51,762 nucleotides of DNA, from positions 1 to 51,762 of IMG/VR virus record IMGVR_UViG_3300020213_000040; one strand, given 5' to 3'. The notes beneath the pieces are model-generated. The model saw nothing but the letters and a program-made list of their open reading frames with translations. It was not told the origin of the DNA and ran no database searches. Each line of letters opens with the position of its first letter. The stretch's first letter is position 1. A program made the translations under genes and the position numbers. The DNA is from a virus. Below are positions 6,768 through 14,040 of this stretch, piece after piece.

Positions 6768-7103
6768 ATGATCCAGTTACCGCTTTTGCTTTACGACGAT
6801 GTGGCGCGTGAGGTCGAGCGCGCCATTCGGCGGCTCGCTTACGATGACGCGCTTGTTCGTCGCGGCTGGCGATTGGAGTACGTCAGGCTGTCTTACGGAC
6901 TGAGCCACTTTCGGTTGTACCGCGGGAGTAGGTTGGTTGGCATTGTCGATGTTCGTTCGCGCTCCGTACTGCCGAGAGTGCATCACAATCTCGCAGCGTA
7001 TTTAGCAGGGCTTGGATTTACGGCAAGGAACACACGATTGGTTACGTTCGGCGCGAAGACGCCGCTGGATGCGAAGAAACACCGAATGCCGAAGTTATTT
7101 TAG
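6768..7103 (+). CDS. Hypothetical protein, 111 aa
   Basis: I do not recognise this protein. ATG 6768 or GTG 6762 could be the start; neither has a strong ribosome site. Its original leader may have been altered by the IS insertion about 100 bp upstream. The C-terminal half (LAAYLAGLGFTARNTRLVTFGAKTPLDAKK) is helix then strand and basic. Followed by a perfect hairpin. Confidence 0.55.
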   Translation: MIQLPLLLYDDVAREVERAIRRLAYDDALVRRGWRLEYVRLSYGLSHFRLYRGSRLVGIVDVRSRSVLPRVHHNLAAYLAGLGFTARNTRLVTFGAKTPLDAKKHRMPKLF

Positions 7104-7134
7104 CGGCTGGTTAAGAGGATTGTCGAACCGATAG

Positions 7135-7159
7135 ATACGGGCGCAGATCGCGCCCGTAT
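7135..7159 (+). terminator. Hairpin terminator candidate
   Basis: ATACGGGCGC (7135-7144) pairs with GCGCCCGTAT (7150-7159) around AGATC. A T-run (TTTTTT, from about 7175) follows only after about 15 nt, so termination may be partial. Confidence 0.5.
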
Positions 7160-7228
7160 TGCTGCCGACAAATGCTTTTTTGTTCCCTGCTACGCTGAAC
7201 AAAATTAAATATTACGGCAGGGAAGCCA

Positions 7229-7789
7229 GTGAGCAACAAAAAAAGAAAGAAGCGTGAACGAAAGTGGCTGCGCGATGAACAACTTCGGCAGCCACACCGT
7301 TCATCAACCTATTGGCAAAATCAGAATCGCAGGTTCGAGAACTGGCCGCCTCACGGCGTAACGGCTGCGGATTGGGATAAACAGCAGCAGCAGAATGCGC
7401 GAGATCGGGATGAAGCCGTTTGCGCTGCGGCTGAAGAAGTTGCCCGGCGCTTTCAGCCGGGTGCGTTGGGCGAGAGCGAATTCACCGTTGCGCTCGATCA
7501 CGCCGCCGACGTGCGGCACTGGCACGATGCGTACATGGCGAATCTTGTCGATATGCGTGTGGAATATGGGGAGGTCGGCGCGGCGCTGAAAAATGTCGAT
7601 TGGAAAGAGCGCGCGAAACCGACATGGTGGCAAGACCCGCATCTCTGGGCGAAAGGCGGCAACCGAAAGCGGCAGAGTCACAAGGCGTTTCTCGTTTTCG
7701 GGAGCATCATGCCGATAGCAGAGGAGGCGGCAATCATTAACGTTGGCAATGAGGCAAGTCTGATTTATTGGTCAATACGAGGCCGATGA
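7229..7789 (+). CDS. Hypothetical hydrophilic protein, 186 aa
   Basis: It starts at GTG 7229 with GCAGGGA upstream. It is very basic at the N-terminus (SNKKRKKRERKWLRDEQLRQ), Gln- and Trp-rich in the middle, and has no hydrophobic segment until residue ~155. I do not recognise it. It is the last gene before the non-coding stretch with the terminator and tRNA-like fold, so it probably ends the early transcription unit. Confidence 0.6.
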   Translation: MSNKKRKKRERKWLRDEQLRQPHRSSTYWQNQNRRFENWPPHGVTAADWDKQQQQNARDRDEAVCAAAEEVARRFQPGALGESEFTVALDHAADVRHWHDAYMANLVDMRVEYGEVGAALKNVDWKERAKPTWWQDPHLWAKGGNRKRQSHKAFLVFGSIMPIAEEAAIINVGNEASLIYWSIRGR

Positions 7790-7852
7790 AGATGAGTGGG
7801 GTGCTTGACTACGTGAAAAGTCATGATATGCTTGTTCTATACGACAATACCA

Positions 7853-7878
7853 AAAAACGCCCAATTCCGGGCGTTTTT
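7853..7878 (+). terminator. Strong rho-independent terminator
   Basis: AAAAACGCCC (7853-7862), loop AATTCC, GGGCGTTTTT (7869-7878). The A-tract and T-tract flank the GC stem symmetrically, so it can act in both directions. It separates the early block from the late block. A promoter-like pair (TTGACT 7805-7810, 16 bp, TATGCT 7827-7832) lies just upstream and would make only a very short RNA. Confidence 0.8.
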
Positions 7879-7967
7879 CGTTTTCTGGCACAACCGAGTA
7901 TCAAGGCCAAGTCCTATGACCAACTGAGATTGCTGACAGCAAAACGTGAAACCGTATCAGATATAGC

Positions 7968-7990
7968 GCAGGGTGGAACATCCGCCCTGC
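7968..7990 (+). repeat. Hairpin just upstream of the tRNA-like fold
   Basis: GCAGGGTGGA (7968-7977), loop ACA, TCCGCCCTGC (7981-7990): ten pairs including one T-G. It ends 6 nt before the acceptor stem of the tRNA-like sequence and might act as a processing or stability element. Confidence 0.45.
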
Positions 7991-7996
7991 CAATAT

Positions 7997-8079
7997 GCCA
8001 GTGGGCGACCCTGAGCCAATTGGTGGGAGTCACGACGGATACATTCGTCTGCAACTGGGTTCGAGTCCCGGCGCTGGCA
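7997..8079 (+). tRNA. Atypical tRNA-like sequence without a standard anticodon arm
   Basis: A 7-bp acceptor stem GCCAGTG/CGCTGGC (7997-8003 with 8072-8078, one T-G pair) and a perfect T arm (CTGGG-TTCGAGT-CCCGG, 8055-8071) with the consensus TTCRANT loop are clear. The D region contains AGCCAATTGG. The middle does not fold normally: GACG-GATACATT-CGTC gives a 4-bp stem and 8-nt loop with no U33-anticodon arrangement, and the D loop is oversized. The length is 83 nt and CCA is not encoded. It is either a degenerate tRNA gene or a tRNA mimic. The region 7790-8185 holds no convincing gene. Confidence 0.4.
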
Positions 8080-8135
8080 CATAAACCATTTTCAACATTA
8101 GTTGTACGGGCTGTCGCCGAAATCGACAGGCAGGG

Positions 8136-8160
8136 GCGCGACTGCGAAACGCGCTTTCGT
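8136..8160 (+). terminator. Weak hairpin before the late operon
   Basis: GCGCG (8136-8140) pairs with CGCGC (8150-8154), followed by TTTCGTTTTG. A second small stem, CTGTCG/CGACAG (8111-8129), precedes it. These may end the tRNA-like transcript; the stems are short, so confidence is limited. Confidence 0.3.
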
Positions 8161-8185
8161 TTTGTCTTATAGGCGAGGTGCAGGT

Positions 8186-8446
8186 ATGGAACAGGAAGCT
8201 CAAACTCCGGCCAGTGTCATTCAACGACTGCGCAGCCGTTGTCGTTACCACACCTTCGAAGTGCGGATGAAGCTGCACCAATGGTGCGAAAAGGCGTTTA
8301 TGTGGTTCATCTGGAAGCTGCCACGCGGAATCATCTATTTTGCAGTCATCCGTATGTGGGCGCACGGAACGACAGGGCAGTATGGCAACACGCACCCGGA
8401 AGAATTGACTTGGAACGAAGCGCTGAAACGCTGGCGCGCAGGCTGA
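8186..8446 (+). CDS. Small hypothetical protein with an amphipathic/hydrophobic middle, 86 aa
   Basis: ATG 8186 has GGCGAGGTGCAGG upstream. Residues ~32-58 (WCEKAFMWFIWKLPRGIIYFAVIRMW) are aromatic and hydrophobic with scattered basic residues, so this may associate with the membrane or be a small packed helix pair. First gene of the late block, 21 nt before the terminase small subunit. No family recognised. Confidence 0.6.
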   Translation: MEQEAQTPASVIQRLRSRCRYHTFEVRMKLHQWCEKAFMWFIWKLPRGIIYFAVIRMWAHGTTGQYGNTHPEELTWNEALKRWRAG

Positions 8447-8467
8447 GAAGTTGTAACGAATGACATT

Positions 8468-9115
8468 ATGGCACGTCCAACCAAATTGACACCGGAATTG
8501 CAAACCGAGCTGGTCAAAGTGCTGCAAACAGGTGCGACGATTGAAGATGCCTGCACCCACGTCGGTATCGGCAAGAGTACGTTTTACTTGTGGCAGGCTA
8601 TCGGACAAGCGTGTGAGGATGGCATAGAGCATCCTCAAAAACCTCGCTATGTGAAAGACCGCCAGCCGTATATAGAGTTTTTGGACGCGATAACGCGCGC
8701 GCAAATCCGCACAAAAGTTTTAGCGATCACCGTTCTGCGGCAGGCGCTTGTCCCCACCGAGCAGACTTCCGAAACCATCGAGACCTTCAGTGAAACCCGC
8801 CTCCTCAAAACTGTCGATAAAAAGACTGGCAAGATCATCCAAGTGCCGTATGAATACACGCGCACGACGACGCGGAACTCGGTAACGACCTTCCCCGGCA
8901 ACACGCAGGTTGCTATCGAAGTCCTGAAACGGCGCTATCCCGACGAGTGGAGTGACCGTATCAAGGTCGAGGATGATCGGCTGCGGGCTATTGCCGACAT
9001 TCGAGCCGGGCGTATCACTTGGGAGGCATTAGCAGCATTAGATGTCGCAGTCGCTACCGAGCTATTTGACGCGGCTGGTGTTCCGAAGCCAATTGGAGCA
9101 GGCCCGGCAAAATAG
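8468..9115 (+). CDS. terS: Terminase small subunit, 215 aa
   Basis: The N-terminal helix-turn-helix region (ELVKVLQTGATIEDACTHVGIGKSTFYLWQ, ~14-43) followed by a segment expected to oligomerise and a C-terminal tail matches phage terminase small subunits that recognise packaging sites. It lies directly before the large subunit. The sequence LKRRYPDEWSDRIKVE near residues 155-170 (VAIEVLKRRYPDEW) is frequent in this family. The last 74 bp overlap the assigned start of the large subunit. The packaging site itself was not identified. Confidence 0.87.
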   Translation: MARPTKLTPELQTELVKVLQTGATIEDACTHVGIGKSTFYLWQAIGQACEDGIEHPQKPRYVKDRQPYIEFLDAITRAQIRTKVLAITVLRQALVPTEQTSETIETFSETRLLKTVDKKTGKIIQVPYEYTRTTTRNSVTTFPGNTQVAIEVLKRRYPDEWSDRIKVEDDRLRAIADIRAGRITWEALAALDVAVATELFDAAGVPKPIGAGPAK

Positions 9116-10382
9116 CATTCAGCGTGAGGATGCACAGTGGCGCTCGACGGTCAAAGTCAGAACGCCTCACCCCAAACAGCAGCTTTTTCTGAGGAGTAAA
9201 GCCAAGCGCAAAGTCATTCGCGCAGGCCGGCGCGGTGGTAAAACAACGGGCATCGGCATCCTTGCTGCTGAGAAGTTCGTCGAAGGCTGGCGTATTTTGT
9301 ACGCGACGCCGACGCAAGATCAGGTCGCTAAATTCTGGGCTGAAGTCAAGCTCGCTTTAGCGGCACCGCTCGAAGCCGGAATCCTTTACAAGAACGAAAC
9401 CTCGCACATCATCGAAGTTCCCGGCACAGAGAATCGTATCCGCGCTAAGACGGCTTGGAACGCTGACACACTGCGCGGCGACTATGCCGACCTGCTCATC
9501 CTCGACGAGTATCAGTTGATGGCCGAGGAAGCGTGGGATGAAGTCGGCGCGCCGATGCTGCTCGACCATAACGGTGATGCGGTGTTTATCTACACGCCGA
9601 TCTCGATGCAGAGCCGGGCGCGCACGAAAGCAAAAGACCCACGCCACGCCGCAAAGATGTTCAAGAAGGCGGCGGCGGATAAGACCGGACGTTGGGAAGC
9701 GTTTCATTTCACGAGCCATGACAACCCGCACATTTCCGAAGAAGGGCTTGAAGACATCACCGGCGACATGACGGTGCTGTCGTACAAGCAGGAGATTCTC
9801 GCCGAAGATACGGACGAGGCTCCCGGCGCACTGTTCAAACAGCGTGACATCGACAAAGGGCGATTGACGCAAGCGCCGCAACTTGTTCGTGTGGGTGTTG
9901 CCGTTGACCCGCCCGGCGGCGTGACGGAGTGCGGCATCGTTGTTGGCGGCATCGACGCGAAGGGCGAAGGCTACATCCTTGATGATTTCAGTCTGAAAGG
10001 TTCGCCGGAAACATGGGCAAATGAGGTGTTAGCCGCATATTCGCTGCATGAGGCCGATCTTATCATCGTTGAAATTAATTTCGGCGGCGACATGGTAAAA
10101 ACTACGCTTCGCGCAACTGAAGGCGGCAAGGACGCCAACATCAAAACCGTTCACGCCAGCCGTGGTAAGGCCGTCCGCGCCGAGCCAGTCAGCGCGAAAT
10201 ACGAACAGGGCTTGGTGCATCACGTCGGCCATTTCGGGCTGCTCGAAGGTGAACTGACATCATGGGTGCCGGGAACGGGAATGCCTTCTCCGAATCGGCT
10301 CGATGCGTGTGTCTGGCTGCTGACCGAGTTGATGATTAAAAACCGCAAGAGAGAAGCCGAGAGCTATCAAGGTACGGGCTGA
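9042..10382 (+). CDS. terL: Terminase large subunit, 446 aa
   Basis: This is the packaging ATPase and nuclease. Walker A-like RAGRRGGKTT (~60-69) and Walker B LLILDEYQ (151-158, Asp155-Glu156) form the ATPase. The C-terminal RNase-H-like nuclease includes VGVAVDPPGG (first Asp) and the segment VEINFGGDMV. The assigned ATG 9042 overlaps terS by 74 bp and has no clear ribosome site; in-frame GTG 9078 and TTG 9093 are alternatives. The stop overlaps the portal start (TGATG at 10380). Confidence 0.93.
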   Translation: MSQSLPSYLTRLVFRSQLEQARQNSIQREDAQWRSTVKVRTPHPKQQLFLRSKAKRKVIRAGRRGGKTTGIGILAAEKFVEGWRILYATPTQDQVAKFWAEVKLALAAPLEAGILYKNETSHIIEVPGTENRIRAKTAWNADTLRGDYADLLILDEYQLMAEEAWDEVGAPMLLDHNGDAVFIYTPISMQSRARTKAKDPRHAAKMFKKAAADKTGRWEAFHFTSHDNPHISEEGLEDITGDMTVLSYKQEILAEDTDEAPGALFKQRDIDKGRLTQAPQLVRVGVAVDPPGGVTECGIVVGGIDAKGEGYILDDFSLKGSPETWANEVLAAYSLHEADLIIVEINFGGDMVKTTLRATEGGKDANIKTVHASRGKAVRAEPVSAKYEQGLVHHVGHFGLLEGELTSWVPGTGMPSPNRLDACVWLLTELMIKNRKREAESYQGTG

Positions 10383-11929
10383 TGGAAGAACTCCAAGTTT
10401 CAAGCGATCTGAAGCGCGCCTACGAAGCGTTGAGCGGCAAACAAGCTCATTGCAATACGTACTGGTCGTACTACGATGGCGTGCATCCGATGGTCTACAG
10501 CGCCGAGCGGCTGCGGCAAGTCTTCGGCAGTGAGTTAACCAAGTTCTCTGAAAACTGGTGCGCCGTTGTCATTGACAGCGAAATCGAACGTATCGAGCTG
10601 CGCGAGATCACGGTCTCCAAGAACGAAACGGCAACGAGCCGACTTGCCGAACTCATGGAAAGCACGGGCTTGGGGTTGGACGCTGAAGACATTCACAAGG
10701 CGAGCTTGGTTTGCGGCGAGGCATTCCTGTTCATCTGGCGTGAGGAGGCTGAGGAGGTAGAAGCCTACTACAACGACCCCAGACTCGCTCACGCCTTTTA
10801 CGATGAGGAAAACCCGCGAAAGATGTCGTTCGCGGCGAAGTGGTGGGTTGGCAGCGACGGCAAGCGGTATCTCAATCTCTACTACCCGGATCACTTCGAA
10901 TACTACGTCTCACAGGGTAAATCCGAGGATGTAAACGCCGCAACGTCGTTCATGGCGACTGAAGAAGGGCGGGCAGATAATCCGAAAGGCAAAATACCCG
11001 TTTTTCATTTCAGAACGGAACGGCGCACGATCAAAAGCGAACTGGTCAACGTGATCGAGCCGCAGGACGCGATCAATAAGTTGTTCGCCGATATGATGGT
11101 GGCTGCGGAGTTCGCAGCCTTCCTCCAGCGTTGGGTTATTTCGAACGCCGATCTTAAGAAGCTGAAAAGCGCTCCGAATGAAATTTGGAAGATCCCGGCT
11201 TCGGATGGCGCAGAGCAGAATACTGAGGTTGGCGAATTCAGCGCCGTTGAGTTGAAGAACTTCCTCGACGCGATGGATAAGCTGGCGAACACCATCGCTG
11301 TTATCACCCGCACACCGAAACACTACGTCTTTAGTCAGAGCGGTGACCCGTCCGGCGAGGCACTCATCGCTATGGAGGCACCTTTGAATAAGAAGGCTGC
11401 CGGCCACATCAAGCGCTGGCTCGAAACGTGGCGTGCAGCCGCCGCGTTCCTGCTCGAACTGGACGGCGCGGGCGAGATCAAGCAGAGTGAAATCATGCCT
11501 GTGTTCGCTCGCCCGGAGACAGTGCAGCCGCGTACAACGGCGGAGATCGTCGAGATCAACGTTCGCAGTGGCATCCCGCTCCGACTGGCGCTGCGTCGTG
11601 AAGGCTGGACAGACGCCGAGATTAAGGCCCTCGACGCCGAGCCGCCGGATAAGGCAGAACTGATCGAGATGGCCAACGACGTGGCCGATCATCTCGACGA
11701 TCTAACATACCTCAAGACCGTCGCCCCTGCCTTTGGGTGGAATGAGCAAATGGTCAAGCAGATCGCGGCAGGTCTGGCCCTTGAACGCGAGTTGAAAGCA
11801 CGAGCCGAAGCGCGAGGGTTCGCTGAAGGCATCTTTGGCGCGGATGACGAGGGAGGTGAGGGCGATGGCAGCGAAGAAGCCGAAGAAAACGCAGCCTCAA
11901 GGTCAGCGTTCGCATATCCCGGCACTTGA
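10382..11929 (+). CDS. Portal protein, SPP1 gp6-like, 515 aa
   Basis: This forms the dodecameric DNA channel at one head vertex. The N-terminal NTYWSYYDGVHPMVYSAERLR and following FSENWCAVVIDSEIERI, then GEAFLFIWREE, YYPDHFEYYVSQG and the IEPQDAINKLFADMMVAAEFAAFLQRWV helix are typical for SPP1-type portal proteins. The length is in the normal range. It starts in the TGATG overlap with terL. The last ~20 residues (acidic, Ala-rich) overlap the next gene. Confidence 0.93.
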   Translation: MEELQVSSDLKRAYEALSGKQAHCNTYWSYYDGVHPMVYSAERLRQVFGSELTKFSENWCAVVIDSEIERIELREITVSKNETATSRLAELMESTGLGLDAEDIHKASLVCGEAFLFIWREEAEEVEAYYNDPRLAHAFYDEENPRKMSFAAKWWVGSDGKRYLNLYYPDHFEYYVSQGKSEDVNAATSFMATEEGRADNPKGKIPVFHFRTERRTIKSELVNVIEPQDAINKLFADMMVAAEFAAFLQRWVISNADLKKLKSAPNEIWKIPASDGAEQNTEVGEFSAVELKNFLDAMDKLANTIAVITRTPKHYVFSQSGDPSGEALIAMEAPLNKKAAGHIKRWLETWRAAAAFLLELDGAGEIKQSEIMPVFARPETVQPRTTAEIVEINVRSGIPLRLALRREGWTDAEIKALDAEPPDKAELIEMANDVADHLDDLTYLKTVAPAFGWNEQMVKQIAAGLALERELKARAEARGFAEGIFGADDEGGEGDGSEEAEENAASRSAFAYPGT

Positions 11930-12215
11930 TTCGCTCCAGCTTGAGGCAGCGCTGACACGGCTCGAAGCTGCGCCGATCAGCTCACTTGGCAAAGAGTATA
12001 TCCGCCGGATGCTGCAAGCGGGTGCGAATCCGAACTCCGAGAGCGCCGACGTGGTAATCGCCACGCTTCAGCCAGAGGAACAGGAGAATATCGGCGTTAC
12101 CAGCCAGACGGTGCAGGCACTGACAGCAAGCATTACCAGTCGCGGCGGTGCGGCACTGCTCGCAATGGACGATGCAGCGTGGGAAGCGTTGGTGAATAAT
12201 GAGTCAGCTAACTAG
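11865..12215 (+). CDS. Hypothetical head-region protein, 116 aa
   Basis: ATG 11865 follows GGGAGGTGAGGG, an excellent ribosome site inside the portal coding sequence. The N-terminus is Lys/Pro/Gln-rich and the rest helical (LQLEAALTRLEAAPISSLGKEYIRRMLQAG). No family recognised. The position between portal and the MuF-like gene suggests a head-assembly role. It overlaps the next gene by 17 bp. Confidence 0.6.
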   Translation: MAAKKPKKTQPQGQRSHIPALDSLQLEAALTRLEAAPISSLGKEYIRRMLQAGANPNSESADVVIATLQPEEQENIGVTSQTVQALTASITSRGGAALLAMDDAAWEALVNNESAN

Positions 12216-12810
12216 CACCATTGCGCTGCTGTACCGAATGGAAACTGGCGACGTAAAGCAGCTTGAAGCGGCTCTGCTGGAACGGCGCAAAACGGCGTGG
12301 GTAAGCAGCCTCGCTAATCAGGCCCGGGCCCACAATTGCAATCGGACGCCGAACGCGCCTCGCCGTGAGGATCTGCGCGAGATTAAGCGCATGTGCAAGG
12401 CGGATGCGAAGAGCATCTCCAACACATGGAATAGGGAAGTTACCCGCGAGATTGAGCGGCTCTACAACGCGAATCCCAAGGGCAACCGGCAGTATTACTT
12501 CGCCAACCTCGAACGCTGGAACAGTGCGCGGGATCAGTGGAAGCTGCCCCAGATCTCGCTCACAACCGAGATGACGACGCGGGAATATGCCGCGCAGCGC
12601 TTTCGACAAATGAATTACGAGACCGCGCTACGGTTCTTATTTGATGGCCCGCCAACGACGTGCGTGGATTGCACGCGGCGCTTTGCAGCCGGACTTGTGA
12701 ATGAGAACTACGTGCGCCGATACCCGACGCCCAGACACATCGGCTGCCCACATACATGGCGCGTTGTCAATGTCCCGCAAATCGACTGCGCCGAGTTATG
12801 GCTCGGCTGA
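12199..12810 (+). CDS. MuF-like minor head protein, 203 aa
   Basis: The C-terminal region TTCVDCTRRFAAGLVNENYVRRYPTPRHIGCPHTWRVV has the cysteine pair, then C-P-H-x-W, seen in phage head morphogenesis (Mu gpF/SPP1 gp7) proteins. The location between portal and scaffold fits. The N-terminal half is helical and basic. It is shorter than most family members. An IS remnant begins 18 bp after the stop. Confidence 0.65.
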   Translation: MSQLTSTIALLYRMETGDVKQLEAALLERRKTAWVSSLANQARAHNCNRTPNAPRREDLREIKRMCKADAKSISNTWNREVTREIERLYNANPKGNRQYYFANLERWNSARDQWKLPQISLTTEMTTREYAAQRFRQMNYETALRFLFDGPPTTCVDCTRRFAAGLVNENYVRRYPTPRHIGCPHTWRVVNVPQIDCAELWLG

Positions 12811-12827
12811 AAGGCTTGCGATGCAGG

Positions 12828-13182
12828 TGACATACTCCCCACAGCTAAAGCTGGGGGCTTCCCGCGCCGATTTCCGGTGAGCATTCTCAAACACGTTGCC
12901 CACAAACGCGGGAAAGAAATCCGCACGATTGGGCGTTGGGAACGCACGACAGGCAAGTGTTCGGGCTGCGGTCATGTTCAAGCGCTGGAACTGCGGGAAC
13001 GCACGTTTCACTGTGACTCCTGTGACCTAATCATTGACCGCGACCACAACGCAGCAATTAACATCCAACGCGCCGGGGCATCGGCGCATACTACTTTAGA
13101 GGCCGTTAGTCGCGTCCGTAAAACGACGCGCAGCCTTGCTTGACGGTAGAAGCCCCCGCCTTTAGGCGTGGGGAGTATGTCA
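12828..13182 (+). mobile_element. Deleted IS200/IS605-type element with both ends kept (~355 bp)
   Basis: The left end TGACATACTCCCCAC (12828-) and right end GTGGGGAGTATGTCA (to 13182) are inverted copies of each other, and each contains a hairpin: CAGC-TAAA-GCTG with CCCC/GGGG on the left, and GAAGCCCCCGCC-TTTA-GGCG on the right. Between them only the 3' end of a tnpB remains. With both ends present it could be moved in trans by a suitable TnpA. It separates the MuF-like gene from the scaffold gene and is a different subfamily from the elements at 2740 and 5450. Confidence 0.8.
12877..13143 (+). pseudogene. TnpB C-terminal fragment, 88 codons
   Basis: The fragment keeps the RuvC-III end and zinc finger: CSGCG...CDSCDLIIDRDHNAAINIQRAG. 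The Asp of DRDxNAA is present, but the RuvC-I Asp and RuvC-II Glu and the whole N-terminal guide-binding part are missing. It cannot be a nuclease alone. It starts from a GTG created at the deletion join. Confidence 0.85.
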
Positions 13183-13188
13183 CTTCTA

Positions 13189-13208
13189 CGCCCTACGGGG
13201 CGCTTTTT
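13189..13208 (+). terminator. Rho-independent terminator beside the IS remnant
   Basis: CGCCC-TACG-GGGCG followed by CTTTTTG, 6 bp beyond the right end of the remnant. If active it would reduce transcription from the portal genes into the scaffold and capsid genes, so read-through or a promoter downstream would be needed. Confidence 0.65.
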
Positions 13209-13224
13209 GTTTGTGGAAATACTC

Positions 13225-13313
13225 AGGCGAGATGCCTGTTTATTGGTCAACGCGGGCGAGATGCCCGCACTTATCAAGGGCGAGATGCCCGATGGAGTCG
13301 AGAGCGAGATGCG
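13225..13313 (+). repeat. Cluster of GGGCGAGATGCCC mini-hairpins
   Basis: Copies at 13225-13237 (A/T-ended variant), 13253-13267, 13278-13290 and a degenerate one at 13301-13313; a further copy lies at 13488-13500 inside the scaffold gene. Each is a 4-bp GGGC/GCCC stem around GAGAT. They occur in more than one reading frame, so the DNA (or RNA) and not a protein motif is the repeated unit. Confidence 0.65.
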
Positions 13314-14001
13314 AACACGACTTACAACAGTTCGGACGGCGCGGCGTAAGGACGCGGAAGCAATCGTTGATTTGTCCATCCGCCGGCGCTGGTTCGCCGA
13401 CGAGGGGCAGGCCGACGGCCAAAACGGTCAAGGTAATCAGGGCGATGACCCACAAAACGCAGGCGGCGAGAAGCCACCTGAAGGACAGGGCGAGATGCCC
13501 ACAACGTGGGAGGAGTGGTTGGCGGCACAGCCGGAAGCCGAGCGTGCGAAGATCACCAAGTTCTACGAAACCAAAACGGGCGCGCTGAAAGGCGCACTCG
13601 ATAAGGAACGCGAACAGCGCGAAGGGCTTGAGACTGACCTGCGTAAGCTGGCGAAAGGGCAGAAAGACGGCAGCGAGCCGCAGAAGGAGTTGGAGCGCGC
13701 AGCCGACGAACTGGCATTGGCCAATCGTCGCGCTGACTTCTTCCAAGCTGCTTCTTCTTCTGAACTCGGACTCGTCGATGTTGTTGCTGCATGGACGCTG
13801 ATGAGTGTAGATGCTGAATCCTACTTTGACCGCAAAGGTGCTCCGAACTTCGAGTTGCTGAAGCAGAAGCACCCCGCCTTGTTCGTGCAGCCCAAGCCGA
13901 TGCCGAAAGGCAACGGCGGAGCCGGAACAGGCTCAATTCCTGAAAACAGCAACCCCGATATGAACAAATTCATTCGACAGAGTGCAGGTTATCAAACGTA
14001 A
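13309..14001 (+). CDS. Capsid scaffolding protein, 230 aa
   Basis: It is directly upstream of the major capsid gene and has the usual make-up: an acidic Gln/Gly-rich leader (DEGQADGQNGQGNQGDD), a long coiled coil (~100-150; KGALDKEREQREGLETDLRKLAKGQKDG), an ADFFQAASSSELGLVD...AWTLMSVD segment and a basic, Gly-rich C-terminus (PMPKGNGGAGTGSIPENSNPDMNKFIRQ). ATG 13309 has GGAG 11 nt upstream; in-frame extension to 13168 would encode the repeat cluster and part of the IS end and is probably not translated. It should be absent from mature heads. Confidence 0.75.
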   Translation: MRTRLTTVRTARRKDAEAIVDLSIRRRWFADEGQADGQNGQGNQGDDPQNAGGEKPPEGQGEMPTTWEEWLAAQPEAERAKITKFYETKTGALKGALDKEREQREGLETDLRKLAKGQKDGSEPQKELERAADELALANRRADFFQAASSSELGLVDVVAAWTLMSVDAESYFDRKGAPNFELLKQKHPALFVQPKPMPKGNGGAGTGSIPENSNPDMNKFIRQSAGYQT

Positions 14002-14040
14002 CCCGCGGCCTGCCTCTGCACAGTCACCCGGAGGTGACAG

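Noticed and set aside
7805-7832. Promoter TTGACT-16-TATGCT before the terminator at 7853
   Set aside because: Transcription would end within about 40 nt; kept only as a remark because a short RNA cannot be excluded, but not listed as a promoter.
7768-8172. 134-codon open frame across the non-coding region
   Set aside because: It has no ribosome site, runs through a strong terminator and the tRNA-like fold, and has no protein-like pattern.
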